From the NCBI RefSeq assembly GCF_017526105.1, contig NZ_CP071839.1, positions 4,456,001-4,520,000 on the forward strand: 64,000 nt of DNA. The letters run 5' to 3'. Positions within the stretch are counted from its first letter, which is position 1; every line of letters starts with the position of its first letter. Position numbers and translations under genes: made by a program. Positions 8,078 through 16,277 of the stretch are shown here, piece by piece. The DNA is from Streptomyces cyanogenus. GTDB taxonomy: Bacteria; Actinomycetota; Actinomycetes; Streptomycetales; Streptomycetaceae. The notes beneath the pieces were generated by a model. It had not been told where the DNA came from, searched no databases, and saw only the letters and a list, made by a program, of their open reading frames with translations.

Positions 8078-8445
8078 CGCGTGCCCCCTCCCAGCAGCCG
8101 CTCCAGGGCGGCATCCAGGTCTCGGGCCAGCTGTGCATGGTCTGCGTCGCCCGCTCCGGGCAGCGCTCGTACGACTACCAGGCTACCGGGGGGAAACAGG
8201 GCGACTCGGTCACGCATCAGATGGCGCAGTCTGCGCTTCACTGTGTTGCGCACGACCGCGCCACCCACGGCCTTGCTCACGACGAAACCCGCACGCGTCG
8301 GGGGAGCGCTCTCCCCAGGCGCGTGCGGGTCCGTGGCACCGCTACGAAGGTGGACGACGAGAGTCGGGCGTCCGGCCCGACGACCCCGTCGTACCGCGGT
8401 CGCGAAGTCCTCGCGCCGCCTCAGCCGGTTCTCGGTGGGCAGCAC
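8074..8445 (-). CDS. rnpA: ribonuclease P protein component
   Basis: A 123-residue basic protein subunit of RNase P, which trims tRNA 5' ends. Family marks: the N-terminal RLRRREDFATAVRRGRR and the RNR-type motif AVVRNTVKRRLRHLMR that contacts the RNA subunit. The start is GTG 8445, 21 bases after the rpmH stop. The order rpmH-rnpA-yidD-yidC-jag is conserved across bacteria. Confidence 0.96.
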   Translation of the reverse strand: MLPTENRLRRREDFATAVRRGRRAGRPTLVVHLRSGATDPHAPGESAPPTRAGFVVSKAVGGAVVRNTVKRRLRHLMRDRVALFPPGSLVVVRALPGAGDADHAQLARDLDAALERLLGGGTR

Positions 8446-8466
8446 GACGTCATGACCTGATCGGGA

Positions 8467-8604
8467 TCAGGCGGACAGGCGGGCGCGACCCTTGCTACGG
8501 CGGGACGCGAGGATCGCGCGGCCGGCACGGGTGCGCATACGCAGCCGGAAGCCGTGGGTCTTCGCGCGACGACGGTTGTTCGGCTGGAAGGTGCGCTTGC
8601 TCAC
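8467..8604 (-). CDS. rpmH: 50S ribosomal protein L34
   Basis: A 45-residue, very basic ribosomal protein: it begins MSKRTFQPNNRRRAKTHGF and ends RRSKGRARLSA, matching L34 along its whole length. The start is GTG 8604. It is first in the leftward operon, with a leader of about 160 bases from the candidate promoter at 8771-8800. Confidence 0.97.
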   Translation of the reverse strand: MSKRTFQPNNRRRAKTHGFRLRMRTRAGRAILASRRSKGRARLSA

Positions 8605-8770
8605 TCGGGGGCTCCAGAAGAAATCGGTAGTGGCGGGGTGCCGTCCTGGCTGTCACCGTGCGCCCACGAGTAGCTCGCGTCACGCCCGAGTGCACCGCTT
8701 CCCGATCACCTGAAGTGACCTGTGCCCATCGGAGGCAGGCGGCAGCAGCCATCGACAACTCGACCTGGTT

Positions 8771-8800
8771 ACGGTACGCGCGGCTGCGCCATTCGGTCAA
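8771..8800 (-). promoter_or_regulatory. candidate rpmH promoter
   Basis: On the minus strand, TTGACC (8800-8795) and TACCGT (8776-8771) are 18 bases apart, a good housekeeping-sigma pair facing rpmH. It is back-to-back with the dnaA promoter, which has the same -10 sequence. Confidence 0.55.
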
Positions 8801-8821
8801 ACCGGGGGTCACCGAGAGACA

Positions 8822-8842
8822 CTGTCCACAGGCTGGGGACAA
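8822..8842. promoter_or_regulatory. pair of DnaA boxes at the dnaA promoter
   Basis: CTGTCCACA (8822-8830) and, reversed, TTGTCCCCA (8834-8842) lie 4 bases upstream of the dnaA -35. They are close to the Streptomyces DnaA box TTGTCCACA. Autoregulation of dnaA by its product through such boxes is known in the genus. Confidence 0.7.
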
Positions 8843-8846
8843 CAAC

Positions 8847-8876
8847 TTGAACCGTACCCGCCGCGCTGACTACCGT
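8847..8876 (+). promoter_or_regulatory. candidate dnaA promoter
   Basis: TTGAAC (8847-8852) and TACCGT (8871-8876) with an 18-base spacer, about 125 bases before the dnaA start. The two DnaA boxes sit directly upstream. Confidence 0.6.
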
Positions 8877-9001
8877 GACTGGACTCCGAATGCGTTCCCT
8901 TGTCCCTGCCCGAGGGGGACCGCCCCGACCACCCACCCGGATTCCCATCCCGACCCGTCCCCGGACCACACGTTCGTGGGACCTGTGAGAGAGCGTGCCC
9001 T

Positions 9002-10951
9002 GTGGCTGACGTACCTGCCGATCTTGCCGCAGTGTGGCCACGAGTACTGGAGCAGCTCCTCGGCGAGGGCCGCGGACAGGGTGTGGAGACGAAGGACGAG
9101 CACTGGATCCGCCGCTGCCAGCCGCTCGCGCTGGTCGCGGACACCGCTCTGCTCGCCGTACCGAACGAATTCGCGAAGGGCGTACTGGAGGGCCGTCTCG
9201 CGCCGATCGTCAGCGAGACCCTGAGCCGTGAGTGCGGCCGCCCCATCCGCATCGCGATCACCGTGGACGACTCGGCGGGCGAACCGCCGGCCTCCGCCGC
9301 GCCCGCCCCGCAGGGCCCCAAGCAGCGCTACGAGGAGCCGGAGCTGCCCTCCGGGCCGTACGAGGGCTACGGCCGCCACCGCGGCGCCGAGCAGCTCCCG
9401 GGCACCGAGCCGCGCACCGAGCACCCGCCGCCGCGCCCGGACCAGCTCCCGACCGTCCGCCCGGCCTATCCGTCCGAGTACCACCGCCCCGAGCCCGGCG
9501 CCTGGCCGCGCCACGGGCAGGACGACTACGGCTGGCAGCAGCCCCGGCTCGGCTTCCCCGAGCGGGACCCGTACGCCTCGCCGTCGTCCCAGGACGGCTA
9601 CGGCTCCGGCGCCGACGCGTACGGCGCGCCGGCCCAGGACTACCGCCCCCAGGGCATGGACCGGCCGCCGTACGAGCAGCAGCGCGGCGACTACGACGGC
9701 CCGCGCGCCGAGTACGAACCCTCCCGCCCGGACTACGACACCGGACGCGGGGAGTACGACCCGTCCCGGACCGAGTACGACCAGCGGGACCCGGTCCGCC
9801 GGGAGCTGCCCGAGCCGCCGGCGCACCGCGGCGGCCCCGGCCGCCCGGACGTGCCCTCCACGGGCGCCCCCGGTCCGCTGGCCGCGCAGCCGGCACCGGC
9901 GAGCGGCCCCGGTGAGCCGACCGCGCGCCTGAACCCCAAGTACCTCTTCGACACGTTCGTCATCGGCGCCTCCAACCGCTTCGCCCACGCGGCGGCGGTC
10001 GCGGTCGCCGAGGCGCCCGCGAAGGCGTACAACCCCCTGTTCATCTACGGGGAGTCGGGGCTCGGCAAGACCCACCTGCTGCACGCGATCGGGCACTACG
10101 CGCGCAGCCTCTACCCGGGCACCCGCGTGCGGTACGTCAGCTCGGAGGAGTTCACCAACGAGTTCATCAACTCCATCCGCGACGGCAAGGGCGACAGCTT
10201 CCGCAAGCGCTACCGCGAGATGGACATCCTGCTCGTCGACGACATCCAGTTCCTGGCGGACAAGGAGTCGACGCAGGAGGAGTTCTTCCACACCTTCAAC
10301 ACGCTCCACAACGCCAACAAGCAGATCGTGCTCTCCAGCGACCGGCCGCCCAAGCAGCTGGTCACCCTGGAGGACAGGCTGCGGAACCGTTTCGAGTGGG
10401 GTCTGATCACCGACGTCCAGCCGCCGGAACTGGAGACGCGTATCGCGATCCTGCGGAAGAAGGCGGTCCAGGAGCAGCTCAACGCCCCGCCGGAGGTGCT
10501 GGAGTTCATCGCCTCCCGGATCTCGCGGAACATCCGTGAGCTGGAGGGCGCGCTGATCCGGGTGACGGCGTTCGCCTCGCTCAACCGGCAGCCGGTGGAC
10601 CTGGGCCTGACCGAGATCGTCCTGAAGGACCTGATCCCCGGTGGCGAGGACTCGACGCCGGAGATCACGGCGACGGCCATCATGGCGGCGACCGCGGACT
10701 ACTTCGGGCTCACGGTGGAGGATCTGTGCGGCAGCTCGCGAGGCCGCCAGCTGGTCACGGCCCGGCAGATCGCGATGTACCTGTGCCGGGAGCTGACGGA
10801 TCTGTCGCTGCCGAAGATCGGCGCGCAGTTCGGCGGCCGTGACCACACGACCGTCATGCACGCCGACCGCAAGATCCGCGCGCTGATGGCGGAGCGGCGC
10901 TCGATCTACAACCAGGTCACCGAGCTGACCAACCGCATCAAGAACGGCTGA
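9002..10951 (+). CDS. dnaA: chromosomal replication initiator DnaA
   Basis: A 649-residue AAA+ initiator. Domain I (1 to about 90, LAAVWPRVLEQLLGEG) is followed by an unusually long domain II (about 95-305) that is acidic, Pro/Arg/Tyr-rich and partly repetitive (EYEPSRPDYDTGRGEYD). Domain III carries Walker A GESGLGKTHLL (near 350) and Walker B LLVDDIQF (near 410). Domain IV has the DnaA signature GGRDHTTVMHADRKI (about 613-627). The long domain II is a Streptomyces hallmark. GTG 9002 follows GAGAGAGC; an upstream in-frame start would add 34 atypical residues. Confidence 0.97.
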   Translation: MADVPADLAAVWPRVLEQLLGEGRGQGVETKDEHWIRRCQPLALVADTALLAVPNEFAKGVLEGRLAPIVSETLSRECGRPIRIAITVDDSAGEPPASAAPAPQGPKQRYEEPELPSGPYEGYGRHRGAEQLPGTEPRTEHPPPRPDQLPTVRPAYPSEYHRPEPGAWPRHGQDDYGWQQPRLGFPERDPYASPSSQDGYGSGADAYGAPAQDYRPQGMDRPPYEQQRGDYDGPRAEYEPSRPDYDTGRGEYDPSRTEYDQRDPVRRELPEPPAHRGGPGRPDVPSTGAPGPLAAQPAPASGPGEPTARLNPKYLFDTFVIGASNRFAHAAAVAVAEAPAKAYNPLFIYGESGLGKTHLLHAIGHYARSLYPGTRVRYVSSEEFTNEFINSIRDGKGDSFRKRYREMDILLVDDIQFLADKESTQEEFFHTFNTLHNANKQIVLSSDRPPKQLVTLEDRLRNRFEWGLITDVQPPELETRIAILRKKAVQEQLNAPPEVLEFIASRISRNIRELEGALIRVTAFASLNRQPVDLGLTEIVLKDLIPGGEDSTPEITATAIMAATADYFGLTVEDLCGSSRGRQLVTARQIAMYLCRELTDLSLPKIGAQFGGRDHTTVMHADRKIRALMAERRSIYNQVTELTNRIKNG

Positions 10952-10973
10952 CGCCGGCCGTACGGCGGCGCCG

Positions 10974-11009
10974 AGGGCGCCCTGGGGACACCTGCCCCCA
11001 GGGCGCCCT
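10974..11009 (+). terminator. dnaA terminator
   Basis: A perfect 14-bp stem (10974-10987 and 10996-11009), 8-base loop, followed by TTTCT, 22 bases after dnaA. It shields oriC from dnaA transcription. Confidence 0.85.
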
Positions 11010-11099
11010 TTTCTGTGCCGGGCGCCGGAGACGGCCGGCAGGGGCGCCGCCTGCCGGTCCGCGGACCACCTACCGACGGCTGCAGACCGCCGTTGCGGG

Positions 11100-11760
11100 C
11101 TGCGGACCCGGTTCCCGCGGGCTGTGGAGCGTTCCTCGGTCGTCATCCGGTGTTCGATTAATTGCCTGGTTACGGCCACTCTCCACAGATTCGGTGACTT
11201 TCTTCCGTCCACATCCTGGGGACTGTGGAGTTGTCCCGAACTGTGTCCACAGGGAAGCTGGTCCCACCGCTTCCGCCCAGCTCAGAGGCCTGTGGAATCG
11301 TGGACGAACGATCTCCACAGACTGTGGAAAACGCGGGGGCCCGCAGCCTGTGCACCGAGTTGTCCACCGGCCGCCCACAGGCTGAGGGCGGTTGTCCCCA
11401 GCGATCCCCGGCTTCTCCACAGCGCTGTCCACTGTTCGGCAACGCGGCGCGCCCCGTCACCGCGTCGAGTGAAAGGCGTCACAGGAAGCTGCCGGGTTGG
11501 GGTGTGGGTAACGTGGGTATTCCTGGGGACGCAGCTGGGGAGAACTGCCCTCAGCCTGTGGGCGACGTGTGCAGAACTTTCCGTTCTCCACAGAAGGCCC
11601 CGGTTGTCCACTGCCTCCATACACAGGGCCGGTGGACAAAAAACCCGCGCTGAGCTGGGCAAACGGGGTTATCCACGGTATCCACAGGCCCTACTACTAC
11701 TCCCGACTAGAGAGAGCTCGGGAATCGCTTTGAAGCGGGGGCTGTGCACAACTCGCCGTC
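11100..11760. other. oriC: oriC, origin of chromosomal replication
   Basis: The 960-base dnaA-dnaN gap holds no gene. It is packed with DnaA-box-like nonamers on both strands, for example CCGTCCACA 11205, TGTGGAGTT 11224, TGTGGAAAA 11323, TTGTCCACC 11360, TTGTCCCCA 11392, TTCTCCACA 11413 and 11584, TTGTCCACT 11604, GGTGGACAA 11631, TTATCCACG 11669 and GTATCCACA 11678. A more AT-rich patch (about 11153-11175) could be the unwinding element. The many boxes in two orientations match the known Streptomyces oriC layout. Limits are approximate. Confidence 0.93.
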
Positions 11761-11911
11761 TCGTGCCCGGCTGCCCCTCGGACCGACTTGACCCCGACGG
11801 GCACCTACTGTCAGTGGGGTGCGTCAGACTGGTCCCCGGTGTCCTTCCCTTCGCAGTGGGCGGTGACACCGAGTCGGAGGACTCAGTAGCAACAGCAGGA
11901 GGCGGCTTACG

Positions 11912-13042
11912 GTGAAGATCCGGGTGGAACGCGACGTACTCGCGGAGGCAGTGGCGTGGGCGGCACGCAGCCTCCCGGCCCGTCCGCCGGCGCCTGTCCT
12001 CGCCGGCCTGCTGCTGAAGGCCGAGGACGGCCAGCTGAGCCTGTCGAGCTTCGACTACGAGGTCTCCGCGCGTGTGAACGTCGAGGCGGAGGTCGAGGAG
12101 GAGGGCACGGTCCTCGTCTCCGGCCGCCTGCTCGCCGACATCTCCCGCGCGCTCCCCAACCGGCCGGTGGAGATCTCCACAGACGGTGTACGGGCGACCG
12201 TGGTCTGTGGATCCTCCCGGTTCACCCTGCACACCCTGCCTGTGGAGGAGTACCCGGCGCTGCCGCAGATGCCGAACGCGACCGGCACCGTCCCCGGCGA
12301 GGTCTTCGCGGCCGCCGTCTCGCAGGTGGCCATCGCGGCCGGCCGTGACGACACGCTCCCGGTGCTCACCGGTGTGCGCATCGAGATCGAGGGCGACACG
12401 GTCACCCTGGCCTCCACCGACCGCTACCGCTTCGCGGTCCGCGAGTTCCTGTGGAAGCCGGAGAACCCGGACGCCTCCGCCGTCGCCCTGGTCCCCGCCA
12501 AGACGCTGCTGGACACCGCGAAGTCGCTGGGCGCGGGCGACAGCGTCACGCTGGCGCTGTCCGGCTCCGGCGCCGGTGAGGGCCTGATCGGTTTCGAGGG
12601 CGCGGGCCGGCGTACGACCACCCGGCTGCTCGAGGGTGACCTGCCGAAGTACCGCACGCTGTTCCCGACCGAGTTCAACTCCGTCGCCGTGATCGAGACC
12701 GCGCCCTTCGTGGAGGCCGTCAAGCGTGTGGCGCTGGTGGCCGAGCGGAACACCCCGGTGCGGCTGAGCTTCGAGCAGGGTGTGCTGATCCTGGAGGCCG
12801 GGTCGAGCGACGACGCACAGGCTGTGGAAAGGGTCGACGCGCAGCTGGAGGGCGACGACATCTCGATCGCCTTCAACCCGACGTTCCTGCTGGACGGTCT
12901 GAGCGCGATCGACTCGCCGGTGGCCCAGCTGTCGTTCACCACGTCCACCAAGCCGGCGCTGCTGAGCGGCAAGCCGGCGCTGGATGCCGAGGCCGACGAC
13001 GCGTACAAGTACCTGATCATGCCGGTGCGGCTCAGCGGCTGA
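11912..13042 (+). CDS. dnaN: DNA polymerase III beta subunit (sliding clamp)
   Basis: A 376-residue ring-forming processivity clamp with three repeated clamp folds. The N-terminus MKIRVERDVLAEAVAWAARSLP, the central LPVLTGVRIE and the C-terminal YLIMPVRLSG are characteristic. It tethers DNA polymerase III and binds other partners at the fork. The GTG start at 11912 is preceded by GCAGGAGGCGG. It is the first gene right of oriC. Confidence 0.97.
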   Translation: MKIRVERDVLAEAVAWAARSLPARPPAPVLAGLLLKAEDGQLSLSSFDYEVSARVNVEAEVEEEGTVLVSGRLLADISRALPNRPVEISTDGVRATVVCGSSRFTLHTLPVEEYPALPQMPNATGTVPGEVFAAAVSQVAIAAGRDDTLPVLTGVRIEIEGDTVTLASTDRYRFAVREFLWKPENPDASAVALVPAKTLLDTAKSLGAGDSVTLALSGSGAGEGLIGFEGAGRRTTTRLLEGDLPKYRTLFPTEFNSVAVIETAPFVEAVKRVALVAERNTPVRLSFEQGVLILEAGSSDDAQAVERVDAQLEGDDISIAFNPTFLLDGLSAIDSPVAQLSFTTSTKPALLSGKPALDAEADDAYKYLIMPVRLSG

Positions 13043-13060
13043 CCGTTCTCCACAGCTGTG

Positions 13061-13098
13061 CACGGTGCCGGGGGCTCCTGTGGGTATCCGGCACCGTG
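13061..13098 (+). terminator. possible dnaN terminator
   Basis: An 11-bp perfect stem (13061-13071 and 13088-13098) with a 16-base loop, 18 bases after dnaN. The loop is long and there is no T-run, so it is a weaker call. Confidence 0.45.
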
Positions 13099-13234
13099 AC
13101 CGGGCGGGATGGGTGCTCCTGGGTCTCCGCAGGTGAGCGGGTATGCCCACAACTGTGCGGAAGTGGTCGGGTTTAGGCTCGGCTCGGCACGAAGGTGCCC
13201 CACACGCCACACAGCGACCTAAGGAACACAACTG

Positions 13235-14110
13235 ATGGAGCTCGGTCTCGTCGGCCTCGGCAAGATGGGCGGCAACATGCGCGAGCGGATCCGCCGCGCG
13301 GGCCACACCGTCATCGGATACGACCGCAACGCGGACCTCGCGGATGTCCACAGCCTGGAAGAGCTTGTGGGCAAGCTCAGCGGCCCGCGGGTGATCTGGG
13401 TGATGGTCCCGGCCGGCGAGCCCACCCAGTCGACCATCGACCGGCTCGCCGAGCTGCTGGAGCCCGGTGACGTGGTCGTGGACGGCGGCAACTCCCGCTG
13501 GACGGACGACGAGCGGCACGCCGAGGAGCTGGCCGCCAAGGGCATAGGTTTCGTGGACTGCGGCGTCTCCGGCGGCGTCTGGGGCCTGGAGAACGGGTAC
13601 GCGCTGATGTACGGCGGCGACGCCGAGCACGTCGCCAAGGTGCAGCCGGTCTTCGACGCGCTGAAGCCGGAGGGCGACTTCGGCTCGGTGCACGCGGGCA
13701 AGGTCGGCGCGGGCCACTTCGCGAAGATGGTCCACAACGGCATCGAGTACGCCATGATGCAGGCCTACGCCGAGGGCTGGGAGCTGCTGGAGAAGGTCGA
13801 CTCCGTCACGGACGTCCGCGAGGTGTTCCGGTCCTGGCAGGAGGGCACGGTCATCCGGTCCTGGCTGCTTGACCTCGCGGTGAACGCCCTCGACGAGGAC
13901 GAGCACCTGGAGGGCCTGCGCGGTTATGCACAGGACTCCGGTGAGGGACGCTGGACTGTGGAGGCCGCCATCGACAACGCGGTGCCGCTGCCGGCGATCA
14001 CCGCGTCGCTGTTCGCGCGGTTCGCCTCCCGTCAGGAGGACTCGCCGCAGATGAAGATGATCGCCGCGCTGCGCAACCAGTTCGGCGGTCACGCCGTAGA
14101 GAAGAAGTAG
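13235..14110 (+). CDS. gnd: 6-phosphogluconate dehydrogenase (decarboxylating), short form
   Basis: A 291-residue enzyme of the pentose phosphate pathway converting 6-phosphogluconate to ribulose 5-phosphate. It has the dinucleotide motif GLVGLGKMGGNM at the N-terminus, substrate motif CGVSGGVWGLENGYALMYGG and the catalytic-lysine region GAGHFAKMVHNGIEYAMMQ. At about 290 residues it belongs to the short class rather than the 470-residue enterobacterial class, so NAD preference is possible. It starts at ATG 13235 after AAGGAA. Its place between dnaN and recF is usual for actinomycetes. Confidence 0.93.
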   Translation: MELGLVGLGKMGGNMRERIRRAGHTVIGYDRNADLADVHSLEELVGKLSGPRVIWVMVPAGEPTQSTIDRLAELLEPGDVVVDGGNSRWTDDERHAEELAAKGIGFVDCGVSGGVWGLENGYALMYGGDAEHVAKVQPVFDALKPEGDFGSVHAGKVGAGHFAKMVHNGIEYAMMQAYAEGWELLEKVDSVTDVREVFRSWQEGTVIRSWLLDLAVNALDEDEHLEGLRGYAQDSGEGRWTVEAAIDNAVPLPAITASLFARFASRQEDSPQMKMIAALRNQFGGHAVEKK

Positions 14111-14163
14111 TCCACAGGGTCGCCCGAGCGATCCACAACCCTGGGGGAGGTCGGCGGACGACC

Positions 14164-15285
14164 ATGCACGTCACGCATCTTTCGCTGGCCGACTTCCGCT
14201 CGTACGCCCGGGCCGAGGTCCCGCTCGACCCGGGCGTCACCGCCTTCGTCGGCCCCAACGGGCAGGGCAAGACCAACCTCGTGGAGGCGGTCGGCTACCT
14301 GGCGACCCTCGGCAGCCACCGGGTCGCCTCCGACGCGCCCCTGGTGCGCATGGGCGCCGAGCGGGCGGTCGTCCGGGCGCAGGTCCGGCAGGGCGACCGG
14401 CAGCAGCTGATCGAGCTGGAGCTGAACCCGGGCAAGGCCAACCGCGCCCGCATCAACCGGTCCTCGCAGGTCAGGCCGCGGGACATGCTGGGGATCGTAC
14501 GGACCGTGCTGTTCGCGCCCGAGGACCTCGCCCTCGTCAAGGGCGACCCGGGCGAGCGGCGGCGGTTCCTGGACGAGTTGGTCACCGCGCGGTCGCCGCG
14601 GATGGCGGGCGTGCGCTCCGACTACGAGCGGGTGCTCAAGCAGCGCAACACCCTGCTGAAGACGGCGGCGCTGGCCCGGCGGCACGGCGGGCGCTCCATG
14701 GACCTGTCCACCCTCGACGTCTGGGACCAGCACCTCGCGCGCGCGGGTGCCGAACTGCTCGCCCAGCGGATCGACCTCGTCGCCGCGCTGCAGCCGCTCG
14801 CCGACAAGGCGTACGAGCAGCTGGCCCCCGGCGGCGGACCGGTCGCGCTGGAGTACAAGCCGTCGGCTCCCGGCGAGGCGCACACGCGCGAGGAGCTGTA
14901 CGCCCAGCTGACGGCGGCGCTGACCGAGGCCCGCAAGCAGGAGATCGAGCGGGGCGTCACCCTCGTCGGACCGCACCGGGACGACCTGGTCCTCAGACTC
15001 GGGGAGCTGCCCGCCAAGGGGTACGCCTCGCACGGCGAGTCATGGTCCTACGCCCTCGCCCTGCGGCTGGCCTCCTACGACCTGCTGCGCGCCGAGGGCA
15101 ACGAGCCGGTGCTGATCCTGGACGACGTCTTCGCCGAGCTGGACGCCCGCCGCCGGGAACGGCTGGCGGAGCTGGTCGCGCCCGGCGAGCAGGTGCTGGT
15201 CACCGCCGCCGTGGACGACGACGTTCCGCACGTGCTGGCCGGTGCCCGGTACGTGGTGGCGGGCGGGACGGTGGAGCGCGTATGA
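14164..15285 (+). CDS. recF: DNA replication and repair protein RecF
   Basis: A 373-residue SMC-like ATPase that loads RecA at single-strand gaps. It has Walker A GPNGQGKTNLVEA, the signature region HGESWSYALALRLA and Walker B PVLILDDVFAELDARR with the D-loop. The N-terminus MHVTHLSLADFRSYARAEV is typical. It starts at ATG 14164, 53 bases after gnd, and its stop overlaps the next gene as ATGA, so these two genes are coupled. Confidence 0.97.
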   Translation: MHVTHLSLADFRSYARAEVPLDPGVTAFVGPNGQGKTNLVEAVGYLATLGSHRVASDAPLVRMGAERAVVRAQVRQGDRQQLIELELNPGKANRARINRSSQVRPRDMLGIVRTVLFAPEDLALVKGDPGERRRFLDELVTARSPRMAGVRSDYERVLKQRNTLLKTAALARRHGGRSMDLSTLDVWDQHLARAGAELLAQRIDLVAALQPLADKAYEQLAPGGGPVALEYKPSAPGEAHTREELYAQLTAALTEARKQEIERGVTLVGPHRDDLVLRLGELPAKGYASHGESWSYALALRLASYDLLRAEGNEPVLILDDVFAELDARRRERLAELVAPGEQVLVTAAVDDDVPHVLAGARYVVAGGTVERV

Positions 15286-15869
15286 GCCCCGAGGAACCCA
15301 CCCCGAAGCCCCCCAAGCTCCCCAATGCCGCCGAGACCCCGAAGGCCCCGAGGGCCGCGGGGAGGACCGAGCCCTCCGGTGTCGATCTCGCGCGCGTGGC
15401 GTTGCGCGCCGCGAAGGAGCAGGCACGCGCGCGCGGAGACGCGGCGCGGCAGAGGAAGCAGGCGCGGCGGGGCGGCGGTCTGCGCTCCGGGGCGGGCGCC
15501 GACGGCCGTGATCCGATGGCGCTGGGTGCGGCGATCAACCGGCTGATCACCGAGCGCGGCTGGGAGACGCCGGCCGCGGTGGGCGGCGTGATGGGCCGCT
15601 GGCCGCGGATCGTCGGCGAGGACCTGGCCAAGCACTGTGTGCCGCAGCGGTACGACGAGGACGAGCGGGTGCTGACCGTGCAGTGCGACTCGACGGCCTG
15701 GGCGACCCAGCTGCGGGTACTCGCGCCGACGCTGGTGGCGCGGATCAACGAGGACCTCGGGCACGGCAGCGTACGCGTGATCAAGGTGCTCAACCCGGGC
15801 GGCCAGGCCCGTCGCTACGGCCCGCTGCGGGCCCCGGGGAGCACCGGTCCCGGCGACACCTACGGGTGA
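15282..15869 (+). CDS. DUF721 family (DciA-like) protein
   Basis: A 195-residue protein with a disordered, Pro/Lys-rich and Arg-rich N-terminal half and a C-terminal DUF721 domain (WPRIVGEDLAKHCVP, STAWATQLRVLAPTLVARINE). DUF721/DciA proteins are thought to help load the replicative helicase in bacteria without DnaC, which fits its place between recF and gyrB. It starts at ATG 15282, overlapping the recF stop. The helicase-loading role is inferred from the family, not shown here. Confidence 0.9.
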   Translation: MSPEEPTPKPPKLPNAAETPKAPRAAGRTEPSGVDLARVALRAAKEQARARGDAARQRKQARRGGGLRSGAGADGRDPMALGAAINRLITERGWETPAAVGGVMGRWPRIVGEDLAKHCVPQRYDEDERVLTVQCDSTAWATQLRVLAPTLVARINEDLGHGSVRVIKVLNPGGQARRYGPLRAPGSTGPGDTYG

Positions 15870-16277
15870 TCTACCTCACGTCGGGCGGTCGTCCCGGCGG
15901 CCCGTCGTACCCGCGCGCACCGGCGTGGATCACCGTCGCACCGGGCCCGGAAAGGCCGCGGATCGCCATCTGACCCCCCAGTAGCCAAGGGTTGACGGCC
16001 CGAAGCTCTGAGTGCCGCCGTGAGCCCCTTGGAGCCCCCATCCGTATATCGGGACCCGGCCGAGACCGGTTCAGGGCGGCACATGGGGACTCAGGTACCG
16101 GCAAACCCCCATCGATGTCAGTGCTACCGGTAGACTGGAAGACAATCCCGCCCCAACGTGGGGACCGCCCGGGAAAAGCTGAGCAACGCTGATCAAGGCT
16201 TACCAACGCAACATGCCGCAGCCGCTCCGGCAATCCGCCGACGAGCCCGGCTCGTGCTGTGCCAGAAAGGGCGCTTC
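15870..16277. other. intergenic region upstream of gyrB
   Basis: About 408 bases without a coding frame of Streptomyces character. It must hold the gyrB promoter, which in Streptomyces responds to supercoiling. TAGACT at 16131-16136 could be a -10, but there is no matching -35 at 17-18 bases. No strong hairpin was seen. Confidence 0.4.

Noticed and set aside
8900..9001. 34-residue N-terminal extension of DnaA
   Set aside because: Pro/Arg-rich and unlike domain I; GTG 9002 with a ribosome site gives the standard start.
11100..11700. Small ORFs within the dnaA-dnaN gap
   Set aside because: They overlap the DnaA boxes and have poor third-position GC; this is oriC.
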